From Rhodococcus sp. NBC_00297 (lineage in GTDB: Bacteria > Actinomycetota > Actinomycetes > Mycobacteriales > Mycobacteriaceae), in the NCBI RefSeq assembly GCF_036173065.1, contig NZ_CP108042.1:1-64000 (forward strand): a DNA stretch of 64,000 nt, given 5' to 3'. A model generated the notes under the pieces. That model ran no database searches, was not told where the DNA came from, and worked only from the letters and a program-made list of their open reading frames with translations. Numbering within the stretch: the first letter of the stretch is position 1; each line of letters begins with the position of its first letter. Position numbers and translations under genes: made by a program. Below are positions 35,353-44,142 of this stretch, one piece after another.

Positions 35353-36435
35353 TCAGGCAAAAGCTTGGGCAACGCTCGCCGAAAGTAGCTCACCGTCGTG
35401 AGTACTGAGCCCCTCACGCAGACCGCCATCCTCTGCCGTGGCCAATTCCCAGCCTTTATCGGCGAGGGCGATAACGTAGGGAAGAGTGGCATTGGTCAGC
35501 GCGAACGTAGACGTGCGCGGGACAGCGCCGGGCATATTAGCTACACAATAGAAGACCGAATCGTGCACACGGTACGTGGGCTCGGCGTGCGTCGTAGCGA
35601 TAGAATCTTCGAAGCACCCACCCTGGTCGATAGCGATATCGACCAGAACAGACCCGGGCTTCATTTTCTGAACCAGCGAATTGGACACCAATTTTGGGGC
35701 CTTTGCGCCGGGGACCAGCACTGCACCGATGACGAGGTCCGCGCTGACGACTGCAGACTCGAGTTCCAGTGAATTCGAGACGACCGTCTTGACTGCGCCC
35801 TTGTAAAGATCGTCGATCGCTCGCAGTGCTTTGATGTTCAAGTCGAGAACAGTCACGTTGGCATGCATTCCGTGGGCGATAGCAACCGCGTTCCTACCGG
35901 ATACCCCCGCCCCGATCACGACGACCTCCGCCGGCCGCACACCGGGCACCCCCCCGACCAGCACACCTCGGCCACCGCCACTCGCCATGAGGTGGTAGGC
36001 CCCCGCTTGCGGTGCGAGTCGCCCTGCGACCTCGCTCATCGGCGCCAGCAAAGGAAGCGAACCGTCCGTGCCCGTCACAGTTTCGTAAGCGATCGAGGTG
36101 GTGCCCGATGCCAACAGAGCATCGGTGCACGCGCGGGATGCTGCGAGGTGGAGGTAGGTGAACAGGACCTGGCCCTTACGCAACCGCGCGTACTCCTCGG
36201 CGATTGGCTCTTTGACTTTGAGCAACAGCTCGGCCGTCTGCCAGACCTCGTCCGCGTCAGCCACGATCTGAGCACCCGCATATTTGTAGTCGCTGTCCGA
36301 GAACGACGAGCCGAGGCCGGCTCCCGCCTCGATGACGACCTCATGTCCCCGTGAGACGAGTTCGTTCACTCCTGCCGGGGTGATCGCCACCCGGTACTCA
36401 TGGTTCTTGATCTCTCGAGGGATGCCGACCTTCAT
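35353..36435 (-). CDS. ald: Alanine dehydrogenase
   Basis: 360 aa, close to the usual 370. N-terminal MKVGIPREIKNHEYRVAITP with the pyruvate/alanine-binding Arg and Lys region (LLLKVKEP), MSEVAGRLAPQAGA, and the NAD motif VVVIGAGVSGRNAVAIAHG. It reversibly converts alanine to pyruvate and ammonia. Here it could regenerate pyruvate from alanine made by the class III aminotransferase at 60867, closing an amino-group removal cycle (inference). Standing alone between the LuxR gene and an IS remnant; an AT-rich palindrome lies upstream. Confidence 0.93.
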   Translation of the reverse strand: MKVGIPREIKNHEYRVAITPAGVNELVSRGHEVVIEAGAGLGSSFSDSDYKYAGAQIVADADEVWQTAELLLKVKEPIAEEYARLRKGQVLFTYLHLAASRACTDALLASGTTSIAYETVTGTDGSLPLLAPMSEVAGRLAPQAGAYHLMASGGGRGVLVGGVPGVRPAEVVVIGAGVSGRNAVAIAHGMHANVTVLDLNIKALRAIDDLYKGAVKTVVSNSLELESAVVSADLVIGAVLVPGAKAPKLVSNSLVQKMKPGSVLVDIAIDQGGCFEDSIATTHAEPTYRVHDSVFYCVANMPGAVPRTSTFALTNATLPYVIALADKGWELATAEDGGLREGLSTHDGELLSASVAQAFA

Positions 36436-36482
36436 GTTCTCTCCATCTCAGCTTCGTGGCAGTGCGTGCGTACTCCATCAGT

Positions 36483-36496
36483 TTGAATATATCCAA
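36483..36496. promoter_or_regulatory. AT-rich imperfect palindrome upstream of ald
   Basis: TTGAATATATCCAA is palindromic except for one base pair and lies 48-61 bases upstream of the ald start. Lrp/AsnC-type regulators (AldR in mycobacteria) bind AT-rich palindromes at ald promoters; such a regulator is not encoded in this window. Confidence 0.4.
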
Positions 36497-36819
36497 CATT
36501 TTGCACAACCGGACAGAATAACTGCGCAGATTTCGCGTTACAAAGTGAATTATCGACTGCCGAAGCGGGCACACACCGTCGCGATCCGAATAATGTTCGC
36601 TCCACGTCCCGGACCGCTCACGAAACGAAGACCACGTCGGAGGCACAGGGACTTCCGACAAGGCGGCCGTGGCACCGTCGGTACCTAGCTGCAATTCCCA
36701 GAAAGCTTGCGAGCGGTGCCGCGCGATGAGGGAGGCCTCATGAGCCACGCACCGCTCCACACCGTTCGCCGAATGATCTCGGCACGGTGGCGCACAAACT
36801 CACCGGTACCGTCCGTAGA

Positions 36820-37030
36820 CCTATTTCAAGGTCGAACGCGTCAACCGCACCCTCGCCGCCGGGTGGGCCTAAACCCACACCTACCTGTCCGACAAATCCG
36901 AGCCGCGATCTACCAGGACTTGGCGCTCACCTACTATCACCACCGACCTCACACCGACATCGGCAGCAACTCACCTCTCGATCGCGTCCCCGTATCCGCG
37001 ATGTCCGCGATGTCCGCCCCTCGTGACCAG
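36820..37030 (+). pseudogene. IS481-like transposase C-terminal remnant
   Basis: One frame reads FKVERVNRTLAAGWA then a stop; a shifted frame continues with AIYQDLALTYYHHRPHTDIG and SNSPLDRVP. These are the last conserved blocks of IS481/IS3-type DDE transposases (the KxERxNRTL and YNxxRPHxxLG motifs, including the region of the last catalytic Glu). A start-like MSHAPLHTVRR at 36738 recalls the IS481 N-terminus, but most of the gene is missing. No flanking inverted repeats were found. It lies inside the island, so it probably records an old rearrangement. Confidence 0.65.
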
Positions 37031-37182
37031 GACGTGATTGGAGAAGCCCTCGACGCGTTCAGGATCTGCTCCGGTCAACATCCCAGGGAACCACACCTAG
37101 CGAACGACCCAAACCTGACCGCAGCTCGTCCTGACCGACCCGCACTTTGACTGACAGGTGCGTCGCTCATTGCAGATCGTTG

Positions 37183-38175
37183 TCATTCACGATCTCGAAC
37201 ATCCTGTCGTTGACGCGCGTCCCGAGCAGTCGCTACGTGCCGAACTCCCAATGGCTCGCAGTCGAGGTAGCCAAATTCGATGCGGTCCTGGAATTCGGGC
37301 TGAGTGAACTCACCATTTGCTACTTGCGAATTGAGGTCTTCCTCCCAGTCCTGCCATCGCCCCTCGTATTCGTAAAGGGCAAGGTGAGTGTAAGGAGATT
37401 CTGTGTGCACGGTCGGCGTGACGGAAAACCGTTGACCACTGACGAAACCTGGGGTTGGCAGTATCTCTTCGGTCATATGCCGCTCGTACCAGCTGTTCCA
37501 TTCGCTGTCGGACACGTCGTCAGGTTGGCGGCTGAAGATCAAATACAATTTCTTGTTCGTCATGGCCTCACTTTCGGTGACAACGCGGGGAGATGTTGCT
37601 GCGTCAGCCTCACCATTGCCGCCGGTTGAGGACGCAGCCCGGTCGCCGAGCGTCATACACAAGACATCGACACTGGTCGACGTATCAGATGAAATTGACG
37701 TCGTCGACGTTTCGAGCGCAGCCCATCGAAATCTGGGCAGTCCCTCGTCAATGTCAAGTTCTCGAAGTTCTAGACGCCGGCTCTCCCTGACATTCTCCGG
37801 AGGCGTGACAGAGAAGCAGAAATGCAGGTAGCGCTCGAGCGTAGGATCGAACTGGTCTAACTCTATAGGCGCTGTCCACGTCAACCACGGCGTCAACTCG
37901 AACCAGGCCGGGATTGTGATCTGGTCCGTGTCCGAAGCGGCGAACAACCGTTGCGTCGCTTCGTCCGCATCGCCGTCGATCACATACAGAGCGAGGTAGG
38001 AGTAAGGGAAGGAAACCTCGCCATCGACTGCACTGACCCTGAAGCGACGCCCACTCACCCATCCAGGCACAGTGAGAATCTCCTGGACGTGCCGCTCGTA
38101 GAACGTCTCGAACTCCTCAGCCGCGATCTCGGCGGGTGGGCGGCTGAACACCATATACAAATTCCGTGAAGTCAT
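37183..38175 (-). CDS. Tandem EthD-like (dimeric alpha-beta barrel) two-domain protein
   Basis: 330 aa from the ATG at 38175. Domain 1 (1-110) starts TSRNLYMVFSRPPAEIAAEE with FYERHVQEILTVPGW; domain 2 (205-300) starts TNKKLYLIFSRQPDDVSDSE with WYERHMTEEILPTPGF. Each half is a ferredoxin-like alpha-beta barrel repeat related to EthD/monooxygenase-type small proteins found near P450 and Rieske systems. They are joined by a Ser/Thr-rich linker. No stop separates them, although an in-frame ATG at 37563 could also yield domain 2 alone. Function of such proteins is poorly known; they may bind a product or intermediate. Divergent from protein B. Confidence 0.7.
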   Translation of the reverse strand: MTSRNLYMVFSRPPAEIAAEEFETFYERHVQEILTVPGWVSGRRFRVSAVDGEVSFPYSYLALYVIDGDADEATQRLFAASDTDQITIPAWFELTPWLTWTAPIELDQFDPTLERYLHFCFSVTPPENVRESRRLELRELDIDEGLPRFRWAALETSTTSISSDTSTSVDVLCMTLGDRAASSTGGNGEADAATSPRVVTESEAMTNKKLYLIFSRQPDDVSDSEWNSWYERHMTEEILPTPGFVSGQRFSVTPTVHTESPYTHLALYEYEGRWQDWEEDLNSQVANGEFTQPEFQDRIEFGYLDCEPLGVRHVATARDARQRQDVRDRE

Positions 38176-38190
38176 GCAGAATACATTATC
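38173..38190. promoter_or_regulatory. Recurring AT-rich element in the EthD / protein B divergent region
   Basis: CATGCAGAATACATTATC overlaps the start codon of the EthD-like gene at 38175 and lies about 75 bases upstream of protein B. Because it reaches the start codon, the EthD-like transcript may be leaderless if this is its promoter. Confidence 0.35.
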
Positions 38191-38264
38191 GATACTTGAT
38201 GTGTTTGTCCAAGGATCTGTACCTAAGTCTCTGCATGCGCAACGACCCTGCGAAGGAGCATCAC

Positions 38265-38759
38265 GTGACATCCCAGCAATCCGACCTGGCTCAGCGAAAT
38301 CGCTTGATCGGCGAGGCCTACAGCGGAGAAGTGTTCGGCGCCGCAATGTTCTCAAAAATGGCAGAGTTGACCCAGGATCCAGCCAGAGCTGATGCACTCA
38401 CCCTCTTGCACAGGCTCGAAGTTCAAACTCAGCAGTCAGTCCGTCCACTTCTGGATCTGTACGGTGTGCAAAGCGACGAAGATGAAGCTCGATCGGCCGG
38501 CCTACGGACGGGTGAAGATCTAGACCGTCAGCCCTGGCATCAAGTGTGGCAGGACATGATCGCTATCGCGACTAAGTCTCTCGACGACTTTCGATGGTTG
38601 CGGACGATGGTGCGAGCCGATGATGTGCCGATCGTACAAATTCTGATCGATCACGAGATCGTGCTGATCGATTACGCCAGCAAAGAAGCACTTGGCGACC
38701 CCGCCTCGCTAGATCGCGTCCGAGATCATGTAGAGCCAGCGCCGAAAAGCGACTACTAG
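38265..38759 (+). CDS. Small helical protein B (ferritin-like pattern, paralogue of 33261)
   Basis: 164 aa from the GTG with GAAGGAG upstream, the same start arrangement as in protein A. Helical throughout; shared landmarks with protein A are GEVFGA, LEVQTQQSVRPLL, a Trp-containing third helix and DHEIVLIDYASKEA. Identity is low, so the duplication is old or each copy came with its own partner genes. Divergent from the EthD-like protein. A ferritin-like oxygenase or metal-carrier role is possible but not shown. Confidence 0.6.
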   Translation: MTSQQSDLAQRNRLIGEAYSGEVFGAAMFSKMAELTQDPARADALTLLHRLEVQTQQSVRPLLDLYGVQSDEDEARSAGLRTGEDLDRQPWHQVWQDMIAIATKSLDDFRWLRTMVRADDVPIVQILIDHEIVLIDYASKEALGDPASLDRVRDHVEPAPKSDY

Positions 38760-38911
38760 TTATCGGCATCCCTTCGTCCTGCATGTCTTCGGGCAGGACA
38801 GATCCGGGGAAGACACGTCGGACGGACCTGCCGTCTATCTGCAGGGAGGAACGGAGACGACGCGTGGAAGCCATGCAGTGCGCTCGTTCACCCACACTGC
38901 CATGAACCCAA

Positions 38912-39247
38912 TCAACCACTGTTTGTTGCGGGGCGATCCTTGCTGGACCGCCCCGCGGTACCGGTGATCCCGTGCTCTAGCAAGAAATTGTGGAAACGCT
39001 CCATGCTCATCCCGTAACGCACAAAGATCACCTCCGCGGGCACACCGCCGTACGGAGCCCAGGCGCGCAGGAGTTCGTACAACGCCGACAACTCTGTACT
39101 TGCACCGACATGCCGAACGCCGTGTTCTTGACCTTGGCTCTGCGACAGCCGTCGCGACGAACTCGACGGCCTACTACCTCTACGCCGCCTCGCAACTGGC
39201 ACAACGGGAGACTGCGATGGGATACACATCGGCTCGGTACTCGTCAT
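38912..39247 (-). CDS. Small protein with DUF3263-like C-terminal segment
   Basis: 111 aa from the ATG at 39247. The N-terminal half is basic and Ser/Arg-rich. The C-terminal half, ALYELLRAWAPYGG, EVIFVRYGMS and MERFHNFLLE, resembles the short helical DUF3263 domain of actinobacteria, in which an acidic-aromatic helix is followed by a F-x-(M/L)S-x-x-R/E-[YF] turn, perhaps a degenerate HTH. It could be a small regulator. The gene call itself is only moderately supported. Confidence 0.45.
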   Translation of the reverse strand: MTSTEPMCIPSQSPVVPVARRRRGSRPSSSSRRLSQSQGQEHGVRHVGASTELSALYELLRAWAPYGGVPAEVIFVRYGMSMERFHNFLLEHGITGTAGRSSKDRPATNSG

Positions 39248-39458
39248 GATTCACTTTCTTTCGATCGTCGTCACCGTGCCCGACCGGGGCTGGCCGCCGC
39301 CGGCGCGGGCTGCCTCGAGTAGGTGATCCCGCATCGCCCACGGCGTCCCGGTGCTGAGCTACCGTGCCCTACCCGGTGATCGGATCGAGCACGCCCTCCA
39401 CCGAGTAGCAAGCAGGCTACGGCGGCACACGAATTCATAGGATCAGATCGTGGCGCGA

Positions 39459-40403
39459 TCAGAGATCGAGCACGATTTTATTCGATAGCGCGCGAGATAC
39501 GCACAACATCATTCGGTCGCACTTTTCCTTCTGGCGCTTGGTGAGAACGAGATCACGATGGTCCGGTGTCCCTTCCAGAACTGGCGTCTCACAGGATCCG
39601 CAAACGCCCTCCTTACACGATTGGAGCACGAACACCGACGGGTCCGCTGCCTCAATCGCATCGAGGATGGATACACCTGCTTCCACTCGTACCGTCTGAC
39701 CGGACTGTGACAGCACAACATCGAAAGCGTCGCCCTCTTCGGATGTGTCGACAGCATCGCCCGTGAAATGCTCGATATGCAGGTTGTCCCCGATCCACAT
39801 CCCTTCGAGAGCCGCGAGCAGCGGAGAAGGTCCGCATGCGAAGACACCGGTGCTGGAATTCATGAACTTCGACAGCTCCGCTAGTGGGTACAGACCGCGC
39901 TCGTCCGACTCCCAAACTTCGACGACACCACCGGACACTTCATTCAACCTGTCGACAAAAACCGCCGCCTCCAGTTCGCGCACCAGGTACAAGAGGCGCC
40001 AAGGGATACCTCGGCGAGCGACGGACTCGATCATGGGCAGCAAAGGCGTGATACCGATTCCACCGGCTACGAAAAGGTACTCACCATACGGCTGCAGTAC
40101 GAAGTTGTTGCGCGGAACTGTAACCTCGATCAAGTCGCCCTGGTGAACCTCGTTGTGCATCCTCAGCGAACCGCCACGACCCGCTTCCTCGCGAAGAACC
40201 GCTATGGTCCACCGTGCCGAGTCCTCAGCCGGGCCACAGAGCGAGTAAGACCGACTCGTCCCGTCGGGAAGTACGACCGAAATGTGGGAGCCAGGCTCCC
40301 AGGTCGGCAAATCCGATTCCTGTGGCGTCGTGAAGGTGAAACTAGAGATCGCTTTACTGATTTTTTTCTTCTCTGCCACAACAACTTTGATTTCATTGCT
40401 CAT
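39459..40403 (-). CDS. Phthalate-dioxygenase-reductase-type flavin/[2Fe-2S] reductase, partner of the P450
   Basis: 314 aa from the ATG at 40403 with GAAGGAA. Domain order: flavin-binding barrel (1-105, SRSYSLCGPAEDS binds FMN), NAD domain (105-225, FVAGGIGITPLLPM and FACGPSPLL), and a C-terminal plant-type ferredoxin (230-314) with cluster ligands CKEGVCGSC and a distal LC. This is the PDR/VanB order. It lies 13 bases after the P450 gene, so it most likely delivers electrons to it. GcoB, the partner of guaiacol P450 GcoA, has the ferredoxin at the N-terminus instead, so this pairing is different. Confidence 0.88.
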   Translation of the reverse strand: MSNEIKVVVAEKKKISKAISSFTFTTPQESDLPTWEPGSHISVVLPDGTSRSYSLCGPAEDSARWTIAVLREEAGRGGSLRMHNEVHQGDLIEVTVPRNNFVLQPYGEYLFVAGGIGITPLLPMIESVARRGIPWRLLYLVRELEAAVFVDRLNEVSGGVVEVWESDERGLYPLAELSKFMNSSTGVFACGPSPLLAALEGMWIGDNLHIEHFTGDAVDTSEEGDAFDVVLSQSGQTVRVEAGVSILDAIEAADPSVFVLQSCKEGVCGSCETPVLEGTPDHRDLVLTKRQKEKCDRMMLCVSRALSNKIVLDL

Positions 40404-40416
40404 AATCTGGTTCCTT

Positions 40417-41628
40417 CTAGTTCTGGTCGGACCGCACATCCCAGGCGGCGGGTAATTTGACCGCCGCACGGAACATGAACCCGGTGACCACAGGATTCGA
40501 CTCTGGGTCCAGTCGGGCGCCGGGTAATGCGGGAATCAACTCCTCGAGCATGATCTTCATGACGTGGCGTGCAAAGAAGTGACCAGCACAGAAGTGCTCG
40601 CCGCCACCGAAAGCTAGGTGAGGCTTGCGCTTTCTGTTGATATCGAACGCGTTCGGCTGCTCGAACCTGGTTTCGTCACGGTTTACCGAGTGGAGCGGAA
40701 CATAGACCAAGGCCCCGTCCGGAACTGTTACACCACCGACGGTCTGATCACCGATAGCACGTCTTTCAGCTGTGCCTAGAGCTGAGATCCAACGAAGTCC
40801 CTCTTGCACCGCTGCGGGGATGAGGTCCAGGTCCTCCCTGACTTCTGCCAGTTGGCCAGGATTGGACAGCAGTCCGAACATGGTGTTGGCACCTGCGTGA
40901 CCGGGCTCCTGCATCCCACCCAGGAGTACGACCTTCAAGTTGGGGTAGATCTCGGCGTTAGTTCTCGCCTCACCGGAATCCCGCGCAGCGAAGACCATAT
41001 GAGACAACATGCCCTCGCTCGGGCCTTCTCGCCTCAGCCTGTCGAGTACAGGTCCTACGATCTGCTCGATCTCAGCGGTGGCGCGATCTGTTGCTGCCCA
41101 CACCTCGGGGTCATCAACGTGATTCGCGCTGCCTGCGGCCAGATCATGAAACCACCTGACCAACGTTTCTGCGTCGACGTACGGTGCGAGTCCCATGACG
41201 TGTCGGAGAGCTTCGACGCTGATGGGCTCGAAATACTCCGCGGTCAGGTCGGCTCTTCCACGGTGCTGAAATCTCTCAAGGTACTTTTGTGCGATCGGCC
41301 GCACCACTGCGTCCACGTAACCCAGCACTGCCTGTGGAGCGACCGCAGCGTCCACCCCTGCCCGCATGTCGGCATGCTTGGCTCCGTCAGTCCCTAGTAC
41401 CGAAGTTCCGCCGGCAACTCGGTCGAAGATCGGCACGTTCGGCGCCGCGCCCCACCGAGTCGGGTCACCCAAGATTTCGGCAGCTTCGTCCCAACGCGAG
41501 ACCAGCCATCCATCGAGAACCGGAACCCAGGTGACGGGTGCCTCGTGTCTCATTCTCGTGTAAAACGGGCTTGGATCGTTCTCGAGCTCGGCGATGTCAA
41601 TAGATTCGGCAGTCGACACGGTGTCCAT
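40417..41628 (-). CDS. Cytochrome P450, CYP255 (GcoA)-like
   Basis: 403 aa with AGAAGGAAG before the ATG. Haem-binding loop HLAFGGGEHFCAGHFFARH near residue 350; the ExxR helix is EGLRW. The I-helix reads LLGGMQEPGHAGA, where the usual acid-Thr pair is replaced by Glu-Pro; from memory the same unusual MQEPGH block is found in GcoA, the guaiacol O-demethylase P450. That suggests O- or N-demethylation of a small aromatic, releasing formaldehyde that mscR could handle. Substrate unproven. It is in a unit with the reductase and probably the TMADH-like gene upstream. Confidence 0.88.
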   Translation of the reverse strand: MDTVSTAESIDIAELENDPSPFYTRMRHEAPVTWVPVLDGWLVSRWDEAAEILGDPTRWGAAPNVPIFDRVAGGTSVLGTDGAKHADMRAGVDAAVAPQAVLGYVDAVVRPIAQKYLERFQHRGRADLTAEYFEPISVEALRHVMGLAPYVDAETLVRWFHDLAAGSANHVDDPEVWAATDRATAEIEQIVGPVLDRLRREGPSEGMLSHMVFAARDSGEARTNAEIYPNLKVVLLGGMQEPGHAGANTMFGLLSNPGQLAEVREDLDLIPAAVQEGLRWISALGTAERRAIGDQTVGGVTVPDGALVYVPLHSVNRDETRFEQPNAFDINRKRKPHLAFGGGEHFCAGHFFARHVMKIMLEELIPALPGARLDPESNPVVTGFMFRAAVKLPAAWDVRSDQN

Positions 41629-41770
41629 GGAGCTTCCTTCTGAGGATTTGTTCTTCTTGGATTAGGTGGTTTCTGCAGTAAAGGCGGTATTTCCGACGCA
41701 CGTCTTCGGAATCCCGATCCCTACCCCTGATTCACGTGATCACTGGCAGGTCTCGAGCCCCGCAGTCGGA

Positions 41771-43936
41771 TCAACGCACCGCGACAGACAGATCATCGCC
41801 GATTCGCTGCACCAGGGAGGCACTTCCCCGGACGAAGTCACTCGCATCCGGGTTCAGTAGATTGCGATCGCGAATGTACGGAAGAGGTGTCGAGGGGTCC
41901 GGAGAATCGATCTCTCGCCCGAGCCGGTGGCCGCTGAAAACTGCCTCTGAAATGAAGTCGGGATTGATGCAGTCTCCAATGTGATAAACGCCGATGATCC
42001 CTGCCGCAGCTACTTCGTCAGCCCTTTCACGGAGTTCGCGGTAAATCTCATCACGCGGAAGACGACCGGTCACCAAGACGACATTGTCGGTCTCTATCTC
42101 GGTTGCCTCGAAAGTGATTCGGTGCATCAGCGACGTTCGAGTCTCGGACACTTCCGTCAGATACTGGTCATGAATAACCTCCACACCCGCCTGATGCAGC
42201 GCAGAACTGATGGAAGCCCACTCGTCCGTGAACTTCGTATAAGGAGCGACGGTGTCGCCGGAAGTCACGATCTTGACCTGGAAGCCCTCGGCGACGAGCT
42301 TCAGCGCCAGGGTGTACCCCATGAAGTAGCCGTCACCGTCGTAGATGACCACCCGCGATCCAACTGGCCGCTTGCCTTCTTCCATGATCTGTTCCGGTGT
42401 GAGGACGTGAGGTAGCGTCGCGTCAGCGCCCGGAATGGTTTCGGAATAGGTCGAGCTCGATCCGTCCGGAGACCACACCGACCCAGTGGCGATGATAACA
42501 ATCTCGGCGCCGTAATCCAGAATGTCATCGACACTGAGGCGCGTGTTCATGATTAACTGTACGTTCTTGAGTTTACCGATCTGGACGTCGCGATAGTCGA
42601 CCACACGACCCCACTCCCCCAGCCCCGGCAATCGAGGAATCCAGCGCATACTGCCACCGATTGTGGGTGCCGCGTCGACAACGTGAACGAATTCCATCTT
42701 GCGCTCACCGAGAACCCGCGCGCACTCCAGCCCTGCTGGACCGGCGCCGACAATCAACACACTCTTGTCAGCGTTCTTCGCGACGGTGAACTTCTCCGGG
42801 TGCCACCCCCGCCTGAACTCTTCCATCATGGTGGCATTTTGTGTACAGACGATCGGCAACGCTCCTTGCTCCCAACGCGAGACGCACATGTTGCATCCGA
42901 TGCATTCGCGAATGTCCTCCAACCGACCTTCTTCGATCTTTTTGGGAAGGAAAGGATCCGCAATTGTCGGACGCGCCGCACCGATGATATCGACCAGTCC
43001 CTCCCGCACCATGCGCTGCATGACGTTCGGGTCGGTGAACCGGCCCACAGTGATGACTGGCTTCGACGTGTGTCCCTTGATATCGCGGACAAAACGCTCG
43101 TTGAAGTTCTGCGGCCAGAACGAGGACGGTCCATAATTGGCCAGGCCTTGAACATCCCAGAAATCGACAACATCATCGAGGAAGTCTACGAGCTCCAGAC
43201 TCTCTGCGAGGTACGAGGTGGGGACCATTGCGTCTCCAACAGGAGAAAACGGCGGAATATCATCAGTCAATTCGCCAACGTTGATGCGAAGGCCGATCGC
43301 GCAATTGTCACCCACGGTATCCTGCAGGTCTTCGCACAGCTCACGGAAAAGTCGAGCGCGATTCTCAAAAGAACCACCGTATTCATCTGTACGGTTGTTC
43401 CGTCCCGGAAAAAGAAACGTCTGACCGATACCGATTCCGATGTACTCCATCAGGTTGATCAAATCAAAGCCCGCATCGACGCATCGTTGGGCGGCCTCGA
43501 CGTAGAGGCGACGCACTTCCTTGATGTCCGAGGACGTGAAACTGTTGACGCCCGCTCCGAGCGCTGGGGCGCGGGTCTCCCGGTTCCACTCTGTAGCGGA
43601 GAACAGAGGAACGTTGTACATGATCTCGAAGCCGGCCAGGGACCCCTGATCGTGGACCATGTCCGTCATCATCCGCAGATTTCGGACATCGCCGTCGTCC
43701 CATAGTCGCACCAGCGTGTGAGGGTCGTAAGTGAACATCGGCGAGATCGAGCCGGCTTCGACGAACACCGCGCCCCAGCCGCCCTCCGCCTTGTTGGCTC
43801 GCATGTGCGCATTGATGCGAGGATGCTCAGACCCTGCTCCGCTGCAGTGTGGAGCTTGCATGAATCTGTTACGCATGACCTTCGGGCCGATTTGGACAGG
43901 CTCGAAAAGGATGTCATACCGAGGATCGCGGGCCAT
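41771..43936 (-). CDS. Trimethylamine-dehydrogenase-like iron-sulfur flavoprotein
   Basis: 721 aa (TMADH is about 730), CAGGAG before the ATG. N-terminal old-yellow-enzyme barrel; Cys31 in QAPHCSGAGS matches the TMADH Cys that carries covalent 6-S-FMN. The [4Fe-4S] ligands are CIGCNMCVSRW near 345 and a later Cys in PIVCTQN. An FAD/ADP-binding half follows (VLIVGAGPAGLECARVL). The amine-binding and catalytic positions of TMADH (Tyr60, Tyr169, His172) align by eye with Ala, Glu and Gly, so the substrate is probably not trimethylamine. Relatives include dimethylamine, histamine and N-methylproline oxidising enzymes. It would pass electrons to an ETF not seen here. Confidence 0.85.
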   Translation of the reverse strand: MARDPRYDILFEPVQIGPKVMRNRFMQAPHCSGAGSEHPRINAHMRANKAEGGWGAVFVEAGSISPMFTYDPHTLVRLWDDGDVRNLRMMTDMVHDQGSLAGFEIMYNVPLFSATEWNRETRAPALGAGVNSFTSSDIKEVRRLYVEAAQRCVDAGFDLINLMEYIGIGIGQTFLFPGRNNRTDEYGGSFENRARLFRELCEDLQDTVGDNCAIGLRINVGELTDDIPPFSPVGDAMVPTSYLAESLELVDFLDDVVDFWDVQGLANYGPSSFWPQNFNERFVRDIKGHTSKPVITVGRFTDPNVMQRMVREGLVDIIGAARPTIADPFLPKKIEEGRLEDIRECIGCNMCVSRWEQGALPIVCTQNATMMEEFRRGWHPEKFTVAKNADKSVLIVGAGPAGLECARVLGERKMEFVHVVDAAPTIGGSMRWIPRLPGLGEWGRVVDYRDVQIGKLKNVQLIMNTRLSVDDILDYGAEIVIIATGSVWSPDGSSSTYSETIPGADATLPHVLTPEQIMEEGKRPVGSRVVIYDGDGYFMGYTLALKLVAEGFQVKIVTSGDTVAPYTKFTDEWASISSALHQAGVEVIHDQYLTEVSETRTSLMHRITFEATEIETDNVVLVTGRLPRDEIYRELRERADEVAAAGIIGVYHIGDCINPDFISEAVFSGHRLGREIDSPDPSTPLPYIRDRNLLNPDASDFVRGSASLVQRIGDDLSVAVR

Positions 43937-43955
43937 GATCTACACTCCTGTTAGA

Positions 43956-43972
43956 AGATTGTAGAATGTATC
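43956..43972. promoter_or_regulatory. Recurring AT-rich element upstream of the TMADH-like gene
   Basis: AGATTGTAGAATGTATC shares its first 13 bases with the element at 33203. On the gene's strand it offers TACAAT, a good -10 hexamer, about 25 bases from the start codon. Confidence 0.45.
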
Positions 43973-44142
43973 GTACAGCGATCTGTGGCGTCTGCCACTG
44001 GTTCTCGAAAAAGAAACCCATCGGTAACATCCCCGACACGGCCGCCGGACCACCGTCCCTCGGAACCGCCAACAGGCCCAAGAGCGGTGGCTACCCGCGC
44101 TCGAGCCTGTCTTCTAGCACCGCTCAACGAAGCGGAGAGGGG

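Noticed and set aside
38774..38800. Weak hairpin (GTCCTGC/GCAGGAC) after protein B
   Set aside because: Seven-base stem only, too weak to call a terminator.
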